Shown here piece after piece: positions 23,640-35,600 of a DNA stretch of 64,000 bases. Location: positions 26,770,923 to 26,834,922 of the forward strand of contig CP099847.1 in NCBI GenBank assembly GCA_030062745.1. The letters are read 5' to 3'. The notes under the pieces are model-generated. The model saw only the letters and a program-made list of their open reading frames with translations, was not told the DNA's origin and did no database searches. Made by a program: the position numbers and the translations under genes. Within the stretch, counting starts at the first letter, position 1. Each line of letters opens with the position of its first letter. Source of the stretch: Capitulum mitella (taxonomy: Eukaryota; Arthropoda; Thecostraca; Pollicipedomorpha; Pollicipedidae).

Positions 23640-26600
23640 CTGGTCGGCAGCGGTCCAGGACGTCGGGGCGGCGAGAGAAAGAGGGGGCAGCGGGGGGGGG
23701 GGGGCGGAGGGCAGGGGCGGGGGCAGGGGGTGGGCTGATGGACAACGGACGCATCGACGCAGAGGAAGGAAGTGAAGTGGGGGAGAGGGTAAATGAGAGG
23801 GTAAACCGACAAGACTTCCTATACAAATACTGCTAACGACAGAACTTCCACGACACGATTTCTAGGCGACATTAGTTCTAAGGCCAGAACTTCTGATGCA
23901 TAATTTTTTTTACGCGACAAAACTTCCAACGCTAAAAGCTCTATGCGACATTACTTCTAATGCAAGAACTTCTAATGTATAAACTTCTTCGCTACGAAAC
24001 TTCTAACGAGTGGTGCTCAAGACGTCAAAATTGTCACCTGCAAAAGCTAAAAACCCGAAATCTGTCACATTTCCATTTTGGTCAAATTGTATCCTGCCAG
24101 TCGAAATGATACATTAATCGCCTCCTTCCAGGGCCAGAATATGGAACCGCCGGCATATTTACAGCGACTTCTTATATTCCATGCCTGACGTTCGTATTTT
24201 CCTCAAATAATTACGGTTTCTCACACGTCTCCTTTAACCCTATTCCCGGAGGGCTAGACGGTATGGCCGATTCCCGGCAGGGGGGGGCGGATTCGGCCCC
24301 CCCCTGAGATCTCAAGAACTACTTATCCGATTTCATCGCAACAAACGGCAATCGATTTGCCGTCACGTGAACTACATTTTGGTAAAAAGAAATTTTCAGA
24401 ATTTTGAAATTTGTGGATACAGGGGGGCAAAAATGTCAAAATGGGGGGTACTTTTGGACTTCTTATAACTCCGTTGTTTATGGACCGATTTCGATGAAAC
24501 TGGCATCAATCGAGAGATTATGGATAGGGCTTTTACCATGGGTATGCAAATTTGAAATTTTGAGAAAATTCATGGGCGTTCACAGGGTTTCAAAAATAGA
24601 GGGATTAGTTTTCCAATAACGGAATGAACAAAATAGGCCAAAACACTTTTTTAGCTTCTGCTAGTCATGTTATGCTAAAGAAGTACAAATCGCATTACAA
24701 TGTTTGTATAATGTTAGCATAGGCGGTGCCAGGGACATAAAAAAGGGGGAACTGTCATGGTCACACGTTTCTCAGATCAACTTGTGACCTTTGACCTTAA
24801 ATGACCTCCAGTGACCTTGGGGTCACCTGGAATGATGTCGTGTGCATTCAATATTATCTGTAAACGTTTTTAATCGATTAAATTCACTCTATTCCAAAAA
24901 ATTCATTTTTTGGCTTTTGCGATATAGGGTACGTGCACTGACATTTTAGGTCATAGCTCCGTGACCTGACCTGATATCAAGCTGAAACTTGGTACACAAG
25001 TAGAGGGCATCTTTCTACGTCACATATATTCCGGGTTTGGCATTTGAAAAGACGGCGCCGAAATTATTGCGAAAAAACAAATTTTGACTTTTGACCTTGA
25101 CCTGACCTTGTAAAGTGACCTCAGATAAACAAAATTACATATGCACATTGCCCAACTATTTAGCTATACATTCATATAAAGTTTTAAGTTCTATCTTAAA
25201 AACTCTGTTTTTGGCAGACATTTTCCTTTTACCCTCAACATGGCTTAAAATGACCTGAGGTGCCTCCCAAAAACGTTGCCTGACTCCGCCCCTGAGCAAA
25301 ATAGAATTTCGAAATTTTGTCATGGTGCGTAGAAGGAATAGCTAGGAAAAGTGACCAAGTTTCGTGAAGCTGCGTCAAAAAGCCTGGAATTGGCAAGCAA
25401 AAAACCCGAGGGGGGGGCGGATTCCGCCCCCCTCTGCCGGGAATAGGGTTAATTCTAACCAAAATTTATCACCCAAGCTGCTGAGCAACTTGGCGGAGTT
25501 GTGCACTTCAGCTTCTAACCTAAGACCTTCTCCTCGTCAATACTTCTACGCCAAGCTTTTACGAGACAAAATTTCTGATGCGAAAACTTCCCCAAGTTCC
25601 AATTTCAACGAGGAATGCCAATTTCGAGGTTATTTTATTCTCAGGATCCCGGAATTGGAAAATGGCAATTTCTGGATATACCGGGATCCCGGGATTCGAT
25701 CTTGTTTATGGACATTCATCTAACATTGGTCTGCACGCTGTAATGTAAAACGTATCTGTACATCATAACTGCTTGCGTATTTCCTAACCTGAAACACCTG
25801 TGCGCATACAGCGAAAGAACGGAATGAACTGATATGCAAGTCATTTCAAACCTTGAAACTATGGACGACTGGGATTACTGTGCGTAACTCTAAACGCATA
25901 GGTTTAATTTTGACGCGTACCTAGTCGCATGCCGTAGGTGGCGTATGACGATATCACAAGAGCTGCTAAATCGGAAGTCCTTGTCTTGTCAAGTGTGCAC
26001 CTATGATGTGGTTTCTGAACCTCTTCAAGAACGATTTGGTCCCAAGCGTCGTAAATAAAAAATATATGACAGCAAATACCACTAAACCCGCGCCCGGCTG
26101 GCAGTCGGTGCCGTGCACGCCCGACTGGGAAGGGCTGCTGATAACCACCACCACCACCACCCCCCATGCACTCGTCTCATTTTCATTTTTGGATAATATG
26201 TAAGCGATATAGCCCTGTATACGTGTGGTTGGGGGGTGGTTGACCGTCTCCCTCTAACTCACGTACAGTTGGTCCCACAATAAAAATAAGCACATCGCTG
26301 GAAAGCTCGTGACGAGTAGAGCTTGAAACTGGTCTCATTTTTAGTTTTGAATAATATGTAAGCTATTTACGCCCTACACATATTTTCCCATAGCTGCCTA
26401 CATTAGACCTAGAAACGGCCTGAATCTCAAGGGCTGTGACTGATTAAGTCTAGACAAAGGCAGCAGCGGAAAGGCAAAAGTCTGCAGATGCCGATACACG
26501 CCTAATTTCCCTGATTTGTTTCATATGTACACGGAAACGTTGATTTAGGCGGGAGCCGCCGACGAAGGCTCTATGAAATTAACGGAAACTAATTTAAGCG

Positions 26601-29600
26601 TTATTTTATTTTCGCGAAATATGCCATTCCAAGTGTTGCTTCTTGATACTAGTGGTTCTTAAGATGATTTCTCATGCTTAAATTTTGGAAACCTCAGTAG
26701 TTATTAATTAACGCAACTGGCGGAATTTTATTCGCGAAAGTCTGTTTTTTTCCAAAATATGCAATTTTTAACTTTTCTAACTTCTTGATCTTAGTTACAA
26801 CTATGCGAGCCAGTTGTACCATTTTCTACCCGATCTGAGTCAATCATCGCCGATTTTAATGGCAGTGCATTTTGACTCACAACAGTTATTCGTGGCTTGA
26901 TCTCAGGTTAGTGGTCGGAGGTCATTGAAACTTTGCCCATGACGGAAACTAGATGTTTGGATCTTCCCACACTCCAATTGTTTTAAAAAATTCTGTCGAT
27001 TTTCGAAAAAAATCGACGACTTGATGTGATATATTAAATGATTGTTGACATGCTCAACACCGGCTTGACCTTAGGTCAATGACCCGGACATTTTCGAAAA
27101 ATCTGAGATGGCAGATTTATTGCATTTATCAAAATCTCTAACTCTTGGAATTTTATTGTGCTGTCATGTTTTGCAAAAAAGTTACAGGGCGCTAAACTTT
27201 TTTGGACATACGTCCACTTGACCTGACCCAAGTCAGACACGTTACATGACTTGAAGTCGAAAATTAGATACAAGATGTAAACATAATCAAGCACAAGATG
27301 CACAAAATTTTGTGGCGCTGCGCTCATTCGTTCTCTCGCAATCTTGGAAAAACCTCATGGAGGCTGTCAACCACCCATCCCGTCGGGGGCGGGTTAAAAA
27401 TTGTGATTTTCAATCTGCGCAGCTGGCGGAGCTTTATTCGCGAAAGTTTGGTTCTTCCAAAATAAGCAATTTTAAATACCTTTTGAACTTCGTGATATCA
27501 TTCGCAAAGCTGAGAGCCAGTCCAGACATTTTCTATCCGTTCTTCTAAGTCATTTATCGCCGATTTTGACGGCGTAGCATTTAGGCTCATAACATTTGCT
27601 GATGACCTGACCTCAGGACAACCGTTGGAAGTCATTAATACTTTGTCCGGTTACGATCATTGGATATCTGCATCACTTCATACTCAAATGTTACCAAAAA
27701 ATCCCGTCAGCTTCCGAAAAATGACATGCCTTGAAAATGGGCCTGACCTTAGATCAATGACCCAGAAGTTTCCAAAACGAAAAATGAGATAGTTGATTTG
27801 AGGCACCATTCAAGATTTCCACTTGCCGAAAGTTTCGTCGTGATATCTTGTTTTCCAAAAAAAGACGCTAAACTTTTTTGGATATAACTTCATTTGACCT
27901 GATCTAGGTCAGAGCCCTGACTCGACATTAAGCAAAAACTGTGAAACAAAATGTAAGAAGGATTAAGGAAAGGATGCACAGAATTTTGTGGCGCTGCTTT
28001 TGTTCGTCCTCTCGCAATCTTTGAAAAGCCCCTGGGGGCTGTGGACTGTGCCCTCCCCATTCGGGGCCCGGTTAAGATGGAAATCGGGGTCAAACTGGAT
28101 GTATACGGACCACACCTTCGCTATCCACTAGGTTCGTGGTCTTTTCAGTGTCAACCGAGAACACTGACTTAAGATGACACCGGATTACGTTTTTACCCTC
28201 GGGCCATGTCTAAGGTATTCTGAGACGATGATGCCGAATATCACATCTGTTTTGCATCATTCCCACTCATCCGTTTTGTTTATAGCCTCCAGATTGAGTT
28301 AACTTTCATGTCATTCCAACTTGCCATGTAATTTGACCTGAAATTACGTACGTAACTGACCGGAAGTGATGTCCAAGGCTAGCTTTAGATTCACAAGGCT
28401 TCAAGGAGCCACGCGTTTCTTGTCCGGTCTCTATGTATCATGCTTTGCGCTCCGTGCCCGTCCAAACTAAGCATTTCGCGGTTTTTGCCAATCTCAGGCC
28501 GTTGACCTGACCGGGGGGACATCGGTTGATCTAAAGCCGTAAAACTGGACATGCCTGGCTTCCTCTCATGACAAGAGACACCTCGGTTTTTCTTTCGTAC
28601 CTCTAACTCAATTAGGAGTCAAACGTCGGAGTTGGGAGGAGTCGTACCATTGAAACACCATCGAAGGTGCCGAAATTGCGTACACTGGCGAGGTTAAGAC
28701 TGATGAGATAAGTAGTTCGTATGGATCGCAGAGGGGGGTTGACAAGGGCTAGCGGAAGTTGTTCTGACCATTTGCGGTCGGAGAGCCTCTAGGGTGGGTC
28801 CTCTTTGCCACATGGAAATCGACATCTGGAATGGTCGGGATTCAAGCTCCAGACCTTTCGGCCAGGAGACGCACGCCTTATCAACAAGACCACGGTCGCT
28901 CCGAGTATCGTGAGAAAGTTATTGCATTCGAAGTGTTGTTGCCTTGAAGTTTCTGCACTATAAGTGTTCGCGTTAGAAGTGATGTGGGGTTTATGATTTT
29001 GCATAATAAGTTTCGCTGCGTAGACTTGCGGTGTAAGTTTTGTCGCGAAGACGTTTATGCATTAGCTGTTCTTATTATATGTCACGTAGAAGTTCTTGCG
29101 GTAGAAGTCTTGCCGCATAGAACTGATGTGGCCTGGAAGTTTTTGCGTTGGAAGTTTTGTCGCGAAGAAGCTTAGGCGTCATAAGTTTTATCGCGTAAAA
29201 GTAATATCGTGGTTGTGTAAGCTTTGTCGTTAGCGTTATTGAGTTAGTTCTGTCGTGGAATCCATGAGAGCGAGCAACAGACGGAAAAGAGGGATGTAAA
29301 GATGTATATTTAGACAGAGGGCGAGAGAGACCGGGAAAGGGAGAGAGCGAGGACAGTGAGGCAAACTGACACTGAGATGATGGATACGGCAGAAACCATG
29401 TTGCAACTATGTTGCCAACCGTAGAACGGAAAGGAAAACAGATTTTCACTCTAGTGTGGCTGACAACAAGAAGAGATGTGCGGACGTGCTATGAATAACA
29501 AAGGCGTCATAGTACCAACAAAACAACAAAAGCACATCGGCTTCTACGTTGAACATCTTACCATATTCAGGTTGACGTCGTTGGGCTTTTTCCTGGACGC

Positions 29601-32600
29601 TGGTTTCAAGTTCTGGTGGCTTTTTCTGACGGTGGCGATGATTCTCAAATAGAAGAATGTCATAGCGACAGCAGGCAAAAAGATGACGAAAATGGCGGAC
29701 ATTAAAATGTACATTTGGTCATCTGCAAACGGAGCGAGGCTGTTAAGGCATTCCTAAGTTAGTTTACTCTCGTGAAACATATTCTCAGTGTGGCTTGCAG
29801 ACGCGTTCGAGTCGCTTCGACACTCGATACTTGGCCCACGGGTCAGCTGGGAACTGGATTACATAGGGTCAAGCTGACTACCGCACGGTCGTATCGCACC
29901 CCTGGCGACGCGTTAATAGAAAAAACGTCGAACCCAGAGCAATAAGTACAATGTTGTTCTTGGCGATGTTGAAGAGAAGGTCGCTTTTTGTCATGTCCTT
30001 TTCTTCCATTCATGTCATTTGGCTACAAAGCAAACTTTTGTTGATTTAGCGCCGTAGACTTTCACATAAATAATTTTGTTCACCTTTGAAAAGACCAAAT
30101 TTTCAAGATATGATTTCAGCTCTCGTCATCTGCGAGGTCCTGTTTCTTATGATGGAAATGCCAGTTTTTAATCTGGCTTGCCACATACGCATTTCGCCAG
30201 CAACTACCGTTCGGTAAGCTTTCAGCGTCACAAAACCAGCAGGCGGCACTTTCCGCACACGGACTCTCGTCAGAGGAGGGGGACTTGCGTACCTGCTTGG
30301 AAAGATCTATGTAAGAGTCCTATGTACATCTCCTATATACATCTCCTATAAAAGAGTCGAGTGAGTGAACCCGTTCGTGTCCGTCAACCTACCAGACTGC
30401 ACGCAAGTACCCATCAGAACGTCGGTATCTGTGTCACCACCAGACCAAGCTGACCTATCTCCTGCCAGACCCATCTGCTCGCGGCAGGTCATCACTCACC
30501 CTTCTCAGAGGCGTTCCACTCCAAACTACAGCAGAGGCCGTGCTGTTCCACCCCGTAGCTGCCCCAGCCGAGAAGCGGACAGACCGACCAGAACGCCGAC
30601 CACACGTACACGAGGCCGACGAGGGTCGCCGGCAAGTTGGGCCGGTTCACGTACTCTGCAACAAATGCGTAATTACCTTTACCGTGACCGGCAGCTAGAT
30701 GCCGTGAATCGCCACCGGCACCGCGATCAGTGCCAGTAACGCGATCGGTGGCTCATTTCGGACAGCGGCGATCTCCCCGTCTGGCAGGACGGATTCGAGT
30801 CGATTCGACGCTCGATAGTCTGCCGTAAGTTGGCTGGCAGTTGGTAAATAGAGCGTCATGCTGACTAATAGTCGCTCGGCGTCTTCGGAGGAAGGTTAAT
30901 CCTCGCCCGGCCGGCACGTGGGCGGCCGGAGCCGGGGGAAGGCGTTTCAATGCTCTTCCCCTTTTATTTCGCGAACGGAAAGTCGGAGAAGAATGAAACT
31001 TATATCAACAGAAATCTCGCCTTGATTATGTTCGAAATCAATGAGAAATTAAAAAATGGAAAAATAATGCAACTTTTTAGCCTATATATGAAACAAATAG
31101 GACATTCTAAGAAGAGTTCTAGCTCCGCCCGAATAAAACTAGAGAAATCCTAAACATGCCGATGGTAAGCTAATAGAATGCAAATCCCACCTAACATGTA
31201 ATGCGTAACATGCATATAATCACACATCTCATTAGGTGACTGGGCATCTTCCATTTCGCTATGTTTGTGAGGTTTTTGAACGTTGTTGTCGAGTTGTTGT
31301 CCATGTACGTTTCCACAACGGTAGAACTGATCTGCACGAACCTTTCGTGAACATCGACGGACTAGACCGCCAATAAACCGACGTGACCTGACCTGACCTA
31401 ACATTCGGCCGTTTTCTTTGCTTTATTTCGTGTTCTGTCGAGGATCAATAACAATGCAAACAAAACGGCAAGGAGTACCTTTGGACTGAAACCCCTTGGG
31501 TTCCACAACCGTCATCGGTAGGTTGCTATACAAGGTCAGCCATATGGCTTGACCTAACGTGGGATCATGACCTGATTCGAAGCACGCCTGGGTTCCATCT
31601 TTTTATGCATAGATCTGCTTGACTCATCAAGTGAGTCACAGAGATAAAGATGAATATATGAACTTGCCACAGTCACCTCGCATGCCTTCAGGTGACTAAA
31701 GGTCATTTTACAACTTCGAAGCGTTCTGGTGAAATTTTGGACTGCAAAATCGACTTGAGTGCCTATTTTTACCACAGGAGTCATCAAAACGGGGTTTCGA
31801 CAACTTTTTGCTAGTTCACTAGTTCACCCCAAATGTGACTTGACCTCACCCTCATGACCTTCCACGTGGGTCACTATTTGTCATGTTCAGCGGCTTTCTT
31901 GGCCCAGGAATGCATTTCAGGAACCAGGACTTCCTTTCAGTTTCTACCACGTTGACCTCGCATATATCGCATATATCTAATGTCATATCACATCTTGGAA
32001 GCGTCTTAGTGCAGTAACAGACTGCACAATCGACTTCTGTGCCTGTTGTTGTTCCAGGGATCATCAAAACGGAGTTTAAACGCCCTTTTGCTAATTCACC
32101 CGACATTTGACCTAACCTGACTTTATGGCCCTTCATCTGGATCAACATGATTTGTCATGTTAGTGACTCTTGGCCCTAGGAATGCATTTCTGGCGCCAAC
32201 GAGCCGAAGAAACTGTCCAAAACCGTTCTAAATAGGGAAATAGGGCAGCAGCTGAACTGACATCGGGCCATTGGCCTTGGCCTCGACAAAACATTGACAT
32301 AGCACAATTTTTACGAATTCCGCGACTACTATTCCCGAAAGTTTCATGGTTACCAGTCGCGCGGTATGGTTAGTAGAAGGCCTAAAAAAAATCGGGTTTG
32401 ATCTCTTTTACGTGACCAAGGCCAGTGACCTCACATGCCCGGAAGTTGAAGATTCTATAGCGCAAAGGATGTCAAAAAGGCACGGGAAATTTCAGCGCGA
32501 GGCTGCGCAATGGTTTTTTGCTATCGCCAAAATTCCTTTGAGGTGGGGGGTTAAAACGCTCCCCCTTCCTAACTGGGCGAGGGCTAGACGTTCACCTTAA

Positions 32601-35600
32601 ATCAGCCGTGACCTGGAACCACTCAATCGGGCATGTGGCTCAGGGCCCGTGTAACCAGCTCTGCCTAGCACTAGCCATGGTCCCGAACATCACCCCAACA
32701 GACCATTTTGGGGGAAACCAAACAAACTGTTCTTTGCCGCCCCCGACACCACATCGTGGCGAACGACGCCGTTCACGGTGACTCCTTAGTCGAGGCTGTG
32801 CCGTGTTAGCCTTTCCACATGGTGTCCCAGACATATTCCGTATTCAGTTTGTTTTTAGAAAAATGGTAAGCGCCGCCCATCACGAGTACAGGTGGAATAT
32901 GCACGCATGAGCCGTATATGGAGTACGGCTGACTAAGCGGACTGACTGAGGTGCAACATGGCCATTGTAAGCCAGTACGACGTTATGCGTGGATGGACTA
33001 AGCATATGACGAAATGTGTTGCTGCCCATGACGCATAAAAAAAAATTTTGCACAAGAAGTATCCAATGGCAATCATTAAACGGTAACATGACTGTCACAA
33101 CGTATACAAATGCCTAACATGTTAACTATGACCTGGATAGCGTCCTTCGTCATATGGTGTCCCCCAGCAAGCGTTAAGGTGGCACCAGACGGGAAAAATG
33201 ATGCACCACACAATGGGTATGCCGGAACGTTGCAGCTACCTGCCATGCTAAACCAATGAAAAATAGGAATTTCGAGAAGATGTAACGATATAGTATCAAC
33301 ACCTCACTCGAGCTGACAGCGAGCGACGCCTAGTCTGCCGGCACTCACCTGCGTGCACCCAGCACGTTTTGATGTAGCGAATGATGGACACGGAGAGCAG
33401 GGCGGTGATGTTGGCCGTGCCGAAAAAGTAGCACAGCGCGCCGTGGACCACACAACCTGCGGACAGCGGGCTCCTGGGACAGGCTGGCGGTGCACCACGT
33501 CGCCTTCTCGTGGACCACACAACCTGCGGACAGCGGGCTCCTGGGACAGGCTGGCGCACCACGTCGCCTTCTCGTGGGTGAGAAAGCAGGGCTGTGTTTT
33601 CAAGGGCGGAGGGAAGGAGGAAAGGAAGGGACTGTTTTGAGGTCATATCCCGCACTCGCCAGGACCAGAATCAACGCATAAGTCGAAGATAGGGAAGGGA
33701 GCCTCCATGCGTTCAAGACTCAGGGGATCCAGAAGCCCAACTGTGCTGGGTTTGGAGAGTCTAAAACAGGAATGCCATGGAAGGCATCAAACAAATCATA
33801 TGCATTAAAAGCTGGAGCGCCGTTTTCGAATCGTTGGGATTCCCCCTGTTTCATTGCATAGCACAGTCCTGGAATGTGCATATACAACCCCCCTTCCCAA
33901 TCCTGCACTGGTTGGGTTCGCTGTATATGTCACCCTGCGTGGCTGAAGGATCTCAAAAGATCTGAGCGGAACCATTCATATTTCCTTGAGGCATACCGCT
34001 TAGGAGATTGTTCTGCCCGCACAGGCTTAAGACATACCTGATGACTCCTGGCTTCCTGCGCAGCACCGCAGTTGTGCGGGTTGTTGTAGGTGATTAATGA
34101 ATCTGGCCGCTTTTCCATGCTGTGCCGGGGAAACATCCAGGATTTGACCGCCGCCGGGCCAGTGGAGGAGTTCATGAGACCCCCTTCGGTATTTTGATGA
34201 TGGTCAGAAAACGCAGAGGCGCAGAGGCTTCACACTCAAGGTACCTTTTCATAAACCATTTTTACATCCTTCTTCAAATAAGGCCATGATCCAAAAAAGC
34301 AAAGCGCCTATTTTTTTCCCAAAACATGGATAGAACACGACAGATGCAACAATTCTGCTATCTCTAAGCCTTCGAAAATTTCGAATGACCTTAGGTTAGC
34401 TCGTTCGGCCTTATGCTATTAATTGGGATTATGGGTGTAGTTCGGTGATTGTGAAATTTGAATATGCGTCCTGGTGCTTCTCACGGCTTTTGCACATGTA
34501 CATTTACCGTTTGACCAGTGACCTGAGTTAGGGTTACGTTTTAAACCGACTTTTAAGGCCCGTGGCAGAAACTAATTCATCGATTTACAGTCTTTAAATG
34601 TTAATCTGTCGCCATGTGTGCCTTAGAAGCATGGCTATATGGTAGGAACTCGCTTTCCAACATTGACCCCAGGCCATTTGTGACAGGCTGATCTGATCTA
34701 ACATTTTCAAAAACGCTTCTTGTTTTCGATGCATTCACACTTTGTATGGCCACAAGTGGTCAGAACTACACCCATGCTTCATTCCTGTGCAGCATCTACT
34801 GCTCCAGTTCTCTTATCTTTGCCCGCCAATTTAAAAACCCTAGACATCGCTAACATGACCTCTCGTCAGATATAGGGTTTTTTACATTTTAGCCGCAACC
34901 GCTGCCCGGTGCCTGTCTCTCTTACGTGAAGAAAATGCATTGGGGAACGGGCTTCGTGGTGTAGAACGGATATTACATGAACCGATATTGTAGGCTTTGC
35001 GCTGTGTCGTATCTGATCAATGGAAATCCGGCAGATGATGCGACAGACACCAGAAACTCCCAACCTATAAGCGTCAAAAGTTGGCCTTTTGACCTTTTTG
35101 ATGTTAATAGATATTTGCAGACGTGATATGCATCTTGATCACATTTGTGTAGGAATATAACCAATAGCGACTTGCGTTTCGTCGCAAGTCGACTTGCAAA
35201 CAGTCGATTTTCGGCTCGCGGGCAATCTTTTGCAATGAATAAAAATGCAATTCCTGCCTTTATAAAATGTCGAAACTTCCCCCCCCCCCCACTTTCAGTC
35301 TCTTGTGAAATGGCCAAGTTTGACCTCGGATGCTTTTTTTACTGCACTTAATATGTAAATCAGGTTTTTTGTCACGTCTCACTTCCTTGGAGTCAAGTAA
35401 ACAACTTGATTATCACAGTTTTCTGCCGAAAATGCCAACAAGTGATCTAGCTTAAGATGACTGCTGGTTGTCTCAGTATGACCTCATTGGACTAAATCTG
35501 GGAGCCTTTTTCTAGCTGTACCACGGCGTTTCCAACAATGGTCTTACTTTTTCTGTGTGACCTGTAATTCACGGGATCTTGAGGGTCTCATGACGTTCCC

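Larger units (their letters stand above)
24238..25448 (+). mobile_element. TTAA-flanked element, family A copy 1 (intact, 1,211 bp)
   Basis: TTAA at 24234-24237 and 25449-25452. Terminal inverted repeats are CCCTATTCCCGG and CCGGGAATAGGG. A C/G-rich subterminal block follows at each end. Three related full or shortened copies lie in this window (41996-43181, 61857-62715, 62720-63925) plus one decayed copy (39905-40850). No transposase frame. The TTAA target duplication and CCC..GGG ends indicate a piggyBac-like MITE. It lies in opsin intron 5 in antisense orientation and carries clusters of nuclear-receptor half-sites. Confidence 0.85.

Noticed and set aside
33296-33655. Continuous minus-strand frames spanning opsin exon 3 and the upstream duplication
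   Set aside because: They read through the splice acceptor; the exon boundaries that fit the opsin are 33349-33456.
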